NCBI GenBank assembly: GCA_019914945.1 | Contig: CM034105.1 | Location: 7,626,001 to 7,690,000, forward strand | Source: Typha latifolia | Taxonomy: Eukaryota > Streptophyta > Magnoliopsida > Poales > Typhaceae | DNA length: 64,000 nt | Reading direction: 5' to 3' | Shown: positions 10,113-21,341 of the stretch, piece by piece | How the letters are laid out: every line of letters begins with the position of its first letter | Position numbering within the stretch: the first letter of the stretch is position 1 | Translations under genes and position numbers: made by a program | The notes under the pieces: model-generated | Seen by the model: the letters and a program-made list of their open reading frames with translations, nothing else | What the model was told of the DNA's origin: nothing | Databases searched by the model: none

Positions 10113-12901
10113 TATAACGCCCCCACCCGGCACGGCCACGTGCACGCACACGCGCCCACGTGGCGCGCGACAGGACGGGCGGGGCCTGTCACGCACAGAT
10201 ACTCTTATGTACACATACAATCATGACATCATCAAATACTACCTGCTAACATATCCATTATCACATAACCCATCACCAATTAAATCATATTATTAACCAA
10301 ATAAACATGTTAACATATGAATATCTCAGTCCACAATAATATACATTAAATCACTATATAATCTAACAGGACCCACACAGGCCACAACAAACCATCAAGA
10401 TACAACTAAAATGACTAATATAAAAGTACACTATAATTCGACCTGTATTATACAATTCATCGTCTAATACAACAGAGTACAAATATCAAATATTGGTACA
10501 ACTCAATTCCTATATAAACTATCATCTATACCGTCTCGCATCTATAGCTCACCTCATCATCACTCTAAAATATCTTTTCTAGATATCTCAAGTCACTATC
10601 ACATACCACGTATCTGAGAGGGTTAGAAAAGAAATAAAGAGAGTCATGAGCAAAAGGCTCAGTGAATAGACCTTACCTCGAATCAGTTATATCAAACAGA
10701 GAGTAAATCATATACTGGATAATATGAATCGAAAGAGCATCATGTCATGAATGAGTATATGAATGCTCCTCAATAATACATAAATGAAAAATAGATAACA
10801 TGTCATGTCATAATTGATAGAATATATAATTCTCGACAATGTATAAATAAATCTCCATGTCATACCATCATCATAACTCTCTCTCAAATATGACACATGA
10901 TGCATGCCGACCATGACCATGTTATGATATCAAATGCAACCATATATAATGCATATTGATCACTCGATAATCAGGTAACCAAATGATAATGAAATCATAT
11001 GCATTTCTCAACATCACAATCATCAATCATCACCGACATCTCAGTATAATATCATCATACTAGACCACTATGCACAGTCACCACCCGGTACCCGGTCTCA
11101 ACATCATGTCTGAAGGCTCAGAGCATACTCCGCCACCCGGAAGAGTATCTCAAATATAATCATACCCCGCCACCTGCTAGGGTATCAACATCCATCTAGA
11201 TCGGGCACCCACATAGTTAATAGAAACCTCGTGAGGATAACTCGCCACATATGCCCTGGCGAATGGCATGTGTCCGAATGTCTGCTGCGCACACAGACTA
11301 ACGACCTCGGACGTAAGGCCAACAAGATCGCGACTATGTCGAGCGATTAATCATCCACCAAGCGCGTCCTAACCCTCGCGCCTACTCGGGTATTCTCACG
11401 CTTTCTATTAACTATCCTATCAATCACATTTCATGCTTTCCTTCTAAATAACAGATCAAATGCATATATCCAGTATGATAACAAGTCAATGCGTAATAGG
11501 AATTTAGGTGGAATAGGAATCAATAGAAAATGATGCAATGTAGTCTCCAACTGTATCGTCAACACATGCATACTCATGCTAATCTATTATATGCATACTC
11601 ATGCTACAGATCAACTCAGTAAACAATCATAACAGTAGAATCATCTCTAATCATCTCTATATATATCACAAATGTACTCATATCCCAAATCAGCATAATC
11701 GAATGCTTGATAAAATATGCTCGACTGTAATCATCTCTAGATAAAATCATATAATCATGCTGGAGGCCAAAACATGCATGTGCATAAATATATAATATAA
11801 CCTAATTTGAGAAAGACGTCTAAGGGATAAGACTACTCACCGTCTGATCGAAGAGACAAAAACCACGCATCTCTCACGTCCGTAACTGAGTGACACTCAT
11901 CATTAGCATCCATGGGGTCTCAAATAAGGGGGTTCGGGATATGAAATATTTAATTAGTATGATGTTAGCTGTTTATCTAATTAGAATTAATTCAGTTAAA
12001 ATATAAAGGTTTCTTAGGTTTAGAATCACTTTTCTTTATTTTTGATTACATAACTAGGTCTATAATATAGATACGATTCAAATATTATAATTCTAGTATT
12101 ATTATAAAATGTTAGTTATAACATAAGGAGAAGAGGCCTGTTTCCTTTTATATGAGAGTATTTCTAAATATATAATTATAAAATAAAATAAAAGGCTAAA
12201 TAAGTATAAACAAGATCTAATTATAATTAATTTTATAATTCATACACTATCTTGATTAATTAGGGACAATGCAATCTTTACTCGATAAAATAATAAATAA
12301 ATAACTAAATAAGCTTAGTATTTTATTTGTTGCAGAATAATCATAAAATTAATAGAAATACTTAAAATATATATAATGAGGGTATTATAATATAAATCTA
12401 ATAATTATAATTTACAAATCTATCTATTAATCTAATAGATATATAAATAAATAAATATAAGTATTTACCTATATTTATACCTAATTAATCATTAATTATA
12501 AAATTATCATTAATAAAATTATATTGAAGAATATATAATATTATTAAAATAGTTAATGTCTAAATAATCTATTTGCATTAATTAAGAATAAAAGTACCTA
12601 AATAAATAACATAAATAAAATAATTAATTAATAAATAAATTAAATCTGCCATAAGTGCTGGGCTCGGCCCAGCACTGCCTGCTACAGTGGTGGGCTGAGC
12701 CCAGCACTATGCAGAGAAGAAAAAAAAGAAGAAGTAGAAGTCGAGGAGGAAGAAGAAAAAGGAAGAAAGTAGAAGAAGAAGGAGAAGGAGAAGAAGAAGA
12801 AGGGAGGAGAAGGAGAAGAAGAAGAGGGGGAGGGGAGCTGAGGGAAAAGAAAGGAAGAAGAAATAGAAATAAGAAATAAGAAGAAGAAAGACGAAGAAGA
12901 A

Positions 12902-12932
<31 letters not shown>

Positions 12933-13506
12933 AAGAAGAAGAAGAAGAAGAAGAAGAAGAAGAGAAGAGGAAGAGAAGAAAGAGAGAAAGTGAGGAGGAT
13001 CATACGGACTCGGGCCGGCGGGGAGGGCACCGGCCGTTGTTGGCTAGCCAGTGGCCGGCCTTTCGCCAGCGGCTCGGCTTCGACGAGCTCGGGCGAGAGA
13101 GGGAGAGAGAGAAAGAGAGAGAGAGAGAGGGAGATAGAGAGAGAGAGAGGGAGATAGAGAGAGAGAGAGAGGGAGAGTGAGCTTCTCACTGGTGGCGGCG
13201 GCTTTGGGAAGGTGGCGGCGGGCCGACGTCAGCGACAAGGAGTACGAAAGACAGTGGAGAGAGAGTGGAGTGAGAGAGAGACCGAGAGAGATAAATAGAT
13301 AGAGAGAGGGAGATTTAAAGAGAGAGAGAGGAGGCGGTGGAGGGGGTTGCGGCGGTGCCGGGGCCCGCCGCGGCCAGCTGGCCATAGCCCGTCGGCTGCG
13401 GCAGCGGCAGTGGGCACGTGGCGCCTTGCATGGGCACGAGGCCGGCCATAGTGTGGCCGGTCGCGTCGTGCCCATAATTTTTTTTTTTTAAGATTGGGTT
13501 ATTACA
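10113..13506 (-). mobile_element. Family B 5' LTR, 3.39 kb
   Basis: Minus orientation, beginning TGTAATAACCC at 13506. It matches the solo LTR at 1587-4470 block by block. It contains the hairpins near 11120-11190, GGCTCGGCCCAGCACT near 12660, long purine tracts (GAA at 12903-12963, GA at 13095-13170 and 13257-13335) and the GC-rich segment 13340-13470. The microsatellites account for most of its extra length. Apparent ORFs in the purine tracts are low-complexity artefacts. Confidence 0.85.
12720..13335. repeat. Purine microsatellite block in the B LTR
   Basis: Contains about 20 copies of GAA at 12903-12963, imperfect GAA/AGG tracts before it and GA dinucleotide runs after it. Equivalent tracts, with different lengths, occur in the B LTRs at 1740-2060, 19510-19830 and 32210-32655. 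The tract is thus part of the LTR and expands and contracts. Confidence 0.85.
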
Positions 13507-13554
13507 GCTCTCCATAGGTCTTCTTGTTGATGTCATATTCCTTGTTTCAACCAT
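13507..13554 (-). pseudogene. First codons of the A gag split by the B element
   Basis: The start codon is at 13554 on minus (MVETRNMTSTRRPMES). The coding continues at 7580 on the other side of the B insertion. The same N-terminus, MVETRKMT, is found in A2 at 14531. Confidence 0.7.
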
Positions 13555-13577
13555 TAATGGAGGTTTGAGGTTCAACT

Positions 13578-13655
13578 GCTCTAATACCAATTGATAGGCT
13601 CTGATACCAATTGATAGGGCTCTGATACCAATTTTTTAAATCTTGGATACCAAAT
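13578..13655 (-). promoter_or_regulatory. Multiplied PBS of family A
   Basis: On minus, the motif TTGGTATCAGAGC occurs three times at 20-21-bp spacing (13630-13618, 13610-13597, 13590-13578). A fourth, weaker TTGGTATCC lies directly at the LTR end (13654-13645). Only one would normally prime minus-strand synthesis. Confidence 0.8.
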
Positions 13656-14464
13656 TGATGGGATCTAGAACCAAAAGATCGGCTACGGAACAACTCTTTA
13701 AGATCTGAATTACCTATAGGAAGCAGTCTGCACAACTGTGGGAATATATTCGTTAGATATTCTTTGGTAGTTATAAAATTACGAAACTAATTGGGTTGGA
13801 TCTGTATCTTCCTAATCTACTTTTGTATTTACGCCCTTCACAGATTCGAAGTGTAGAAGGGACAAAAATATGGAATAACGTCGGTGATGGTGGTGGTGAC
13901 GGGTGGAGTGGATGTTAGGGTTATGGATGGGTATGGAGATGAGGGTGGATTGTGGAAGTGATTAAGGAAAGTAGACTAAGGGAACGAAGTGGTCGAGATC
14001 CCAAAGAAGAGGGGTGGCTCGACAATCGAGGGAGATTAAAAGCGAGGAGAAACCTTGGCAATAGTAGAGGTGGAAGGATGGTGAAAAGAGAGGAGGGAGG
14101 AGTTTAGAGAGAAGATAGGAGGCAAGAAATCAAGAATCCAATACCAATACAAAGTTGGGTGCCATCCACATATTTATAGAGGCTAGCCAACAAGTCTTAA
14201 AACAATATGAAACCCTAACAAACCAACTAAACCAGTATTCCTTATCTTCTCCGAATACCTTCTGGATTAAGCTTTCGTGTTTTCATAGATATATTCCGAA
14301 TCTGGAGAAGCCATGAATATCACAGTTGTAGATCTAGTGGTTGTAGACCTTATCCAACTAGTTTGATATTATTTGGATATGTGTCGAATATTTTACAAAT
14401 ATTTTTCTGAAATTGCTCAGAGCTGGATTTAGCTAATTAGATAAAATCCTAACTAAGTGTATCA
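13656..14464 (-). mobile_element. Family A LTR (minus) with an exchanged U3
   Basis: 809 bp from TGATGGG (13656) to TGTATCA (14464). The R-U5 part and the TATA region (CTATAAATA near 14180) match other A LTRs. The segment 14205-14440, where every other A LTR has GTTCGAACGC repeats, is instead an unrelated AT-rich sequence. The terminal 20 bp of U3 are conserved. It is the 5' LTR of the A element broken at 6201-13554. Confidence 0.8.
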
Positions 14465-14508
14465 CCGACCTTTTGGTACAAGAACCCATCAATTTTGTAT
14501 CAGAGCAG
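14465..14508 (+). mobile_element. A2 5' LTR remnant and PBS
   Basis: The last 27 bp of an A LTR in plus orientation (CTTTTGGTACAAGAACCCATCA-type end) lie at 14465-14491, followed by the PBS core TGTATCAGAGC. The remnant abuts the opposite-facing A LTR ending at 14464. Nearly all of the A2 5' LTR is therefore lost or was exchanged. Confidence 0.75.
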
Positions 14509-14530
14509 GCGAACCTCGGACCTCTATTAA

Positions 14531-15640
14531 TGGTTGAAACAAGAAAGATGACATGAACAAGGAGACCTATAGAGAGCACACCGACAAGGGAAGACTTAAT
14601 CCATGATGACCCTAATCGTGAGGCCGATTCCTTTGGAGCGACCACGGCAGGACTGAGTCAACCAACGTCCATGGGTGTGAATATGGGACCACAATGATTT
14701 CAACGAATATGTCATGAACCGATTGGGTTCGTCATCTCCTAGACGACGATCGGAGCTTCAAGAAGACCCGCGGTATAATCTCATCGAACCGATACCCCAC
14801 AGGTCCAGGTGCGTCATATGAGTGCATTAATCCCCTCTTACCTATGCCTACACATCATCCCCCACCTCCGTTACAAAACCCAAGACCAGCGGTGGTGGAA
14901 CCCGAGAGGCGTGCGGCACCAGTGTGTTTCGTCGATGAGGAAGATTGGCATTTTGAAGATGAGGTTGATCCCTTTGGGGATGGTGATGGACGTGCTCGAG
15001 GATTTAGAAAAGGGGATCAACATGCACAAAGGTTTAGACTTGAACCAAGGATCTTTTGCGAACCCATCAATGCTATTTGGGGGACAACTGCATGCTTGGA
15101 CTTTTCAAAATTCCAAGGCGGTGATTCGACAGATTGGGTGTTTCAAGTGGAACAATATTTTGATTGTCAAGGTACAACGAAAGATGCAGAGTTCCAGATG
15201 GCAAGCTTTCACTTCCAAGGAACGACATTACATTGGTATAGATCGGTTATTCATGGTGGAGGATTTATTGGTGGGGCTGATTTTTGTAGGAGGATTACAT
15301 GCAGATTTAGGACAGTGGCATATGAAGATTTTGCTGCCACATTAAGTAAGATGGTTCAGAGGACGACCGCATTGGAGTACCAAGCTGAGTTTGAAAGAGT
15401 TAGTAGTCGTTGTGAGCCACCTTAGCCCGAACCGACATTGATGAGCACGTTTATTTCAGGGCTGCGGGATGAGATACAGGTGGATGTTCGTGCTCTTTGT
15501 CCTACTACTCCTGAGGAGGCCTTTGAGAAGTCCGTGAGGATGGAGCAAAAACATAAGGCTCTCAAGATCGCAGCAAAAACAAGTTGGGGCAACCAGATGG
15601 TTGGTTGCACCTAGAGCATCGGTTGGAAATTCTGCGAGTT
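14531..15640 (+). pseudogene. Family A (A2) gag
   Basis: Gag starts at 14531 (MVETRKMT) and meets a stop after eight codons. The main open part is 14844-15425: an acidic stretch VDEEDWHFEDEVDPFGDGDG, then the retrotransposon-gag domain with FSKFQGGD, VEQYFDCQG, FQGTTLHWY, CRRITCRF and YEDFAATLSKMVQ. After a stop at 15424 the frame goes on (PTLMSTFISGLRDEIQ, EAFEKSVRMEQKHKALK). Several nonsense and frame changes rule out a product. It belongs to the plus-strand element A2 that ends with the LTR at 23001-23782. Confidence 0.88.
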
Positions 15641-15659
15641 AATTGGCTGTGAGCACTAG

Positions 15660-16616
15660 ACTACGACCACTTTTGAGACCTTCTTCCAATGTTAGAGAAG
15701 GCACAAGACACTCCCGTTCGAACTCTCACACTTGCCCAGGTGGAGGAGCGAAGAGCGAAGGGCCTTTGCTTTCGATGTGATTAACGTTTCACCCCCGATC
15801 ATCGGTGTTCTAAACCGATTGGGAGTATGATGCTCATCTATGGTCTCGAGGAGGATGATGAGGTTGTTGATGATGGAGAGTGTCCAGAGGAGGCCATTGT
15901 AGAGGGTGCGGAGGAAGATATTCAAGCTGAAATATTGATGCATGCATATTCGGGTACTTCCGCTCCGAGGACGTTACGAGTAGACAGACTCATTAGAAAG
16001 CATTATATCCACATCCTCATCGATTCGGGGAGTACACACAACTTTCTAGATGAGAAGTTAGTGCGGAGATTGAGTTTGGATGCTGATTTGACCATGGGAT
16101 TTGACGTTGCTATTGGAGACGGCACGAAGATTAAGGCGAAGAGCTTGTGTCGCCGGGTGGGTATACGGGTGCAAGGACACGACATTATTGTGGACTTGTA
16201 TCTGTTGGCGCTGCGAGGAGCGGACATTATCCTTGGCACTCAATGGTTACAATGTTTGGGACTCGTCACATTTAATTTCCAGAGCATGTGGATGAAATTT
16301 AAACAAGGAAACTCAGTGGTTACAATGTTTGGGACCCGTCACATTTGATTTCCAGAGTATGTGGATGAAATTTAAACAAGAAAACAAAGATGTGAGGCTT
16401 GATGGTGTTCGGTCTTCACCGATTCCTACGATGCAGCCTATGGTGGGTCTGCCTTGTGCGTATGATTTGGCCTATCTTATTCAGTTAGGACTAGCAAGAG
16501 ATGAGCGTCAAATTAGTTTTAGTACTACCATTGAATTGTCTAATTTATTAAATAACTTTTCTGGATTGTTTGAGGAGCCACAGGATTTGCCATCGAGACT
16601 GCACCAACAAACGTGA
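15660..16616 (+). pseudogene. Family A (A2) zinc knuckle and aspartic protease
   Basis: A degenerate zinc knuckle (CFRCD, stop, RFTPDHRC) lies at about 15770-15805. The pepsin-like protease follows with ILIDSGSTHNFLD near 16012-16050 and GADIILGTQWL near 16220. A direct 73-bp tandem duplication at 16245-16390 repeats the QWL/VTFDFQSMWMKF stretch and breaks the frame. In the family the protease cuts the Gag-Pol polyprotein. The 3' part (16440-16610) is the linker to RT with FSGLFEEPQDLP. Confidence 0.85.
16245..16390 (+). repeat. 73-bp tandem duplication in the A2 protease
   Basis: The unit starting GGTTACAATG at 16245 starts again at 16318. The two copies differ at a few positions, including ACTCGTCACATTTAAT versus ACCCGTCACATTTGAT. 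The duplication therefore predates some of the decay. Confidence 0.85.
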
Positions 16617-17015
16617 GGCCATATCGGTATCCACATGTGCAAAAAGAAGTTATCTCAAATATGGTAGCCGAGATGTTGGAGTAATGCCTCATTCAGCCAA
16701 GTCATAGCTCATACTCATCCTCTATGCTATTGGTGCGAAAAAACGATGGGACATGGCATTTTTATGTCGACTATCTTACATTAAACGCTATTACCGTCAA
16801 GGACCGGTATCCCATTCTAGTTATCAAGGAGTTGCTGGATGAGCTTGCAGGGGCGACTATATTTAGTAAGCTTGACTTGAGGGCTAGGTATCATCAAATT
16901 AGAATTCACCCTGCGGATGTGCACAAAACTACATTTCGGACTCCGAATGGGCATTACAAGTTTCGGGTGATGCCTTTGGGTCTCACCAATGCTCCAGCTA
17001 CCTTTCAAGGTCTCA
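16617..17015 (+). pseudogene. Family A (A2) reverse transcriptase, N-terminal half
   Basis: Ty3/gypsy RT, which copies element RNA into DNA. Visible motifs are [69 protein letters not shown]. There is one in-frame stop in MLE*CLIQ. The B LTR at 17016 interrupts it just before the catalytic FxDD region, which is missing on the other side as well. Confidence 0.88.
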
Positions 17016-19788
17016 TGTAACACCCCCACCCAGCACGTGCACACCCACGCCCACGCGCCCACACGGCACACGCCACGGCGCACACGATAGGACGGGCAGG
17101 GCCCGTCACGCACAGATACTCTTTTGTGCATATACAATCATTACATCATCAACTACTACCTCCTAACATGTCCATGCTCACATAATCCAACACCAAATAA
17201 AATATACTATCAACCAAATAAACCTGTTAACATGTGAATATCCAAGTCCACAATAATATACACTAGACCACTAATTAATCTAGCAGGACCTACATAGGGC
17301 ACAACAAACCATCAAGGTACAACTAAACAACTGATACAAGAGTACACTATGGTCTGACCTGTATTATACCAATTATCATCTATATAATGAAGTACAAATA
17401 TAAAATAATGGTACAACTCAATATCTGATTAAACTATCTTTTATACCATCTCGCGTCTATAGCTCACCTCATCTTTCTAAAATATCTCCTTAGAATATCT
17501 CGAGTCGCTATCACATACCATATTATCTGTGGGGGTTAGAAAAGAAATAAAGAGAGTCATGAGCAAAAGGTTCAGTGATGCCAAACAGAGAGTAAATCAT
17601 GTATTGGATAATATGAATCAGAAAGCAACATGATGCCATGTATGAACATGTATATATGTATCCTCAATGACATATATATGAATGAAATCAATTCTCATGA
17701 ATGAGCATATTATATCCTCAACCAAAATATATCACATAATGAAATTACCATATAACATCACCGAATATAACGGCACATCATGTATAACAATTATGATCCA
17801 ATGATATTAGTCACATCAATGATGATGCATGATGCATGCCAACCACTAGATAATCGTATATATCAGAGCCATATATAATCCACATATCTCTCACTATCAC
17901 AATCATCCGTCTCAACTCTAAATATCATCCACCATGCTAGACTACAATACCCGACCCAAAACTCGATACACATCATATTACAAGCTCAGAGCATATCCTG
18001 TCATACGCTAAGAGTATCTCTGTAGATAAATCATACCCTGCCATAAGCTTAGGGTATCTTAGAAGAAAGTAATCATACCCTACCATACGCTAAGGGTATA
18101 TCAGTGATAGTTGTATCTTGTCATACGCTAAGAGTACAACTATCAGCCATCACCATACTCTGCCATACGCTAAGAGTATGTCCAGTACCAGTCCGGACCA
18201 GATATCGTTCCAACCATCACATCATATCACATCACATCACATACACATGTACTTTTATGATTTCCTATATATGATAAATCATATGCATATATCCAATACT
18301 GTAACAGATCATGCAACTCAGTAATTTAGGTGGTAAAGAAGCCAAGAGAAAAATGATATAATGCCGACTCTAATCATGTATCTAACACGTATATTTTTGC
18401 TAGTCTATCACATGCATAATCATGATAGAGATCATCCCGACATAAAATTGTAATAATATAATCATCTCTATATATCACCAATGTACTCATATCTCAGATC
18501 AGCCAAATCAAATGCATGATAAAATATGCTTGACTATAATCATCTCTAGATAAAGTCATATAATTATGCTGGAGGCCAAAACATGCATGTACATAAGATA
18601 TAATATATCCTAATTTGAGAAAGGCATCTAGGGGATAAGTCTACTCACCGTTTGATCAGAAGACAAACCACGCATCTCTCACATATGTTAGTTAATCGAG
18701 TGACACTCATCGCTAGCAAGGTCCACGGGGTCTCAAATAAGGGGTTCGGGATCTGAAATATTTTTGTAGTATGATGTTAGACGTTTATCTAATTAGAATT
18801 AATTGAATTAAAATATAAAGGTTTATTAGGTTTAGAATCACTTTTCTTTATTTTTTATTACATAACTAGGTCTATAATATAGATACGTTTCAAATACTAT
18901 AATTCTATTATTATTATAAAATGTTAGTTATAACATAAGGAGAAGAGGCCTGTTTCCTTTTATATGAGAGTATTTCTAAATATATCATTATAAAATAAAA
19001 TAAAACAAAATAAAAGACTAAATAAGTATAGATAAGGTCTAATTATAATCAATTTTATAATTTATACACTATCTTGATTAATTAGGGACGATGCAGTCTT
19101 TACTCGATAAAATAATAAATAAATAACTAAATAAGCTTAGTATTTTATTTGTTGTCGAATAATCATAAAATTAATAGAAGTACTTAAAATATATATGATG
19201 AGGGTATTAGAATAAAAATCTAATAATTATAATTTACAAATCTATCTATTAATCTAATAGATATATAAATAAATAAATAAATAAATATAAATATTACCTA
19301 TATTTATACCTAATTAATCATAAAATATAAAATTATCACTATTATATTGAAGAATATATAATATTATTAAAATAGTTAATGTCTAAATAATCTATTTGCA
19401 TTAATTAAGAAGAAAAATACCTAAATAAATAACATAAATAAAATAATTAATTAATAAATAAATTAAATCTGCCATCACTGCTGAGCCGAGTCAAACACTT
19501 TGCAGAAAGAAAGGGAAGGAGGTGAGAAAGAAGGAGAAAAAGAAAGAAAGAAAGAAAGAAAGAAAGAAGAAGAAGAAGAAGAAGAAGAAGAAGAAGAAGA
19601 TGAAGAAGAGGAGAAGAGGAAGAGAAGAAAGAGAGGAGGTGAGGGAGGAGGTTGCGGACCCGGGCCAGTGGGGAGGGCACCGGCCGCTGCTGGCCAGCCA
19701 GCGGCTGGCCTCTCGCTGGCGGCTTGGCTCCGACGAGCCCGAGCTCGAGCAAGACAGAGAGAGAGTGAGTGAGAGAGAGAGAGAGAGT

Positions 19789-19822
<34 letters not shown>

Positions 19823-19992
19823 AAGAGCTTCTCACCGGCGGCTGCGATTTTGGGAAGGTGGCGGCGGGCCGACGTCGGCAATGAGGAGAGGAAGGGGTGC
19901 AAGAGAGAGTAGAGTGAGAGAGTGACCGAGAGAGAGGGAAGGCGGTAGGGGGGGTCTTGGCGGTGGCTGCGGTGGCGCGAGAGGGTGCGTGG
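17016..19992 (-). mobile_element. Family B LTR (minus), five-hairpin subtype, in A2 RT
   Basis: Begins TGTAACACCCCCACC after TCTCA. The far end, which should read GGGTTGTTACA, is missing, so no target duplication can be confirmed. It has the same block order as 10113-13506: hairpins at 17995-18185, AT-rich 18770-19480, GA/GAA tracts 19510-19830 and a GC-rich end. The GTAAGG motif seen in B1 is absent because of a local deletion near 17575. It contains no genes. Confidence 0.82.
17995..18185 (-). repeat. Array of five loop-conserved hairpins in the B LTR
   Basis: Five copies of a stem-CCATACGCTA-stem unit. Stems include ATACCCT/AGGGTAT (twice, perfect), CATACTCT/AGAGTATG (perfect), GTTGTA/TACAAC (with an internal bulge) and a weaker first unit. 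The equivalent arrays lie at about 57205-57400 and 59825-60005. Confidence 0.75.
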
Positions 19993-20513
19993 CAAAACCA
20001 ATTGAAGATGTGCTGAATTTGTGTATAGCAGGACTAAATTGGAACATTGGCCGCATTTGGAGGATGTGCTGAATTTGTTAAAGAAAAACTAATTGAAGAT
20101 CAAAAAGCCTAAGTGCCTATGGGGATTACCACAAGTGGAGTATTTAGGCCACATCATCTCTGCGGAAGGTGTAGCGGCGGATCCTCAAAAGGTTGGATAC
20201 ATGACCGGTTGGCTTATTCCTACTACTACCACCAGATTGAGAGGATTTTTGGGGCTGATCGGATCTTTGTTGAAGAATGACTCCTTTAGATGGATGGATG
20301 AAGCCACTACAACTTTTGAAAAACTAAAAACAGCAATGACAATGGCACCCATTCTAGCTCTACCGGACTTCACTAAACAGTTCATTGTGGAATGTGATGC
20401 GTCGGGAGTTGGCATAGGAGCTGTACAAATGCAAGGAGGACGTCTCATTGTCTATCTTAGTAAGACTTTATCACAAAAATCTCAGCAATTATTGACTTAT
20501 GAGAGAGAAATGT
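19993..20513 (+). pseudogene. Family A (A2) RT C-terminus and RNase H, first part
   Basis: After a junction of mixed sequence (19993-20045) the frame continues with LKIKKPKCLWG-like, VEYLGHIISAEGVAADPQKV and TTTRLRGFLGLIG. A deletion against the A3 copy removes YYRRFIAGYGKIVASLT. Then come DSFRWMDEATTTFEKLK, FIVECDASGVGIGAV (RNase H with the catalytic Asp in ECDAS) and YLSKTLS. It stops at YEREM where a solo LTR is inserted, and continues at 21342. Confidence 0.85.
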
Positions 20514-21341
20514 TAATAAGTTCTCGAACCAAAGATAGGCTACACAACGATTCTTTCAAGATCTAGATGTATTACAGGAATTAGTCAGTACAATTTTGAG
20601 AAAATATTTGTCAGATATTCTTCTATAGTAAGAAAATTATGAAACTAATTTAATTAGATTCTTAACTTCCTGATCTAGAACTTTTGTATTTATGCCCTTC
20701 ACAGATTCGAACTGCAACAAGGACGAAAACATAGAATAACATGGGTGATGGTGGTGGTGACTGGTGGAGTGGATTTTAGGGTTATGCATGGGTATGGAGA
20801 TGAAGGTGGATGGTGGATGTGATTAAGGGATATAGATGAAGGGAACAAAGTGGTCGAGATCCCAAAGAAGAGGGATGACTCGATAGTCGAGGGAGATTAG
20901 AAGTTAGGAGAAACCATGCCAATGGTAGAGGTGGAAGGATGGTGAAGAGAGAGGAGGGAGATTAGGGTAGATAGATGATAGAGATGCAAGAAATCAATAT
21001 TCCAATAGCATAATGAAGTTGGCTGGCATCCACATATTTATAGAGGCTAACCAACAAGTCCTAAAACAATATGTAACCCTAATTCTAGAAGATTTCCATC
21101 GATCGCGTTTGAACGCACAAAAGACATCATTTGTATGTGGGAATGCGATCCAGGCGTTCAAACTCACCCAACCACGTTTGAACGCACAATATGCGTTCTC
21201 TGTATTTGCGAACTTCATGTAGGCATTCGCAAGGGCGTTCAAACGCGACCACACCTGTGTTTGAACGTGACTTATAGGAATTTTATTTTAATGAACATAA
21301 ATAACTAATGTAGTAAGAAAAGATCCTAACAAAATGTATCA
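20514..21341 (-). mobile_element. Solo LTR of family A (minus) in A2 RNase H
   Basis: 828 bp, from TAATAAG (decayed TGATGGG) to TGTATCA. The A2 coding sequence on the two sides joins exactly through GAAATGT, present at 20507-20513 and 21342-21348, so the insertion with target duplication is clear. The 7-bp length is unusual, and two bases may be chance. It has U3 with degenerate GTTCGAACGC repeats (21100-21260). Confidence 0.88.

Larger units (their letters stand above)
7581..13506 (-). mobile_element. Family B non-coding LTR element (LARD-like), inserted in A gag
   Basis: On minus it runs from the 5' LTR (13506 to 10113) through a PBS (about 10105-10093) and a non-coding body (10092-7846) to a truncated 3' LTR piece (7845-7581). 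It interrupts the A gag between codons near its N-terminus. Compared with other A copies, about 37 bp of the host gag are missing at the left junction, so the left end was deleted after insertion. No gag or pol is readable in any frame. That fits a non-autonomous large retrotransposon derivative, but I cannot exclude an old decayed coding element. Confidence 0.75.

Noticed and set aside
12707..13189. Long ORFs rich in Phe/Leu/Ser or Arg/Glu/Lys in both strands
   Set aside because: They run through GAA, GA and CT microsatellites of the B LTR. Their composition follows the repeat and they are absent in B copies with other repeat lengths. The same holds for 1745-2122, 19447-20001 and 32109-32774.
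14809..15345. 178-codon plus frame overlapping A2 gag
   Set aside because: It overlaps the gag frame at 14844-15425, which carries the recognisable retrotransposon-gag motifs. It is an alternative frame of the same DNA.
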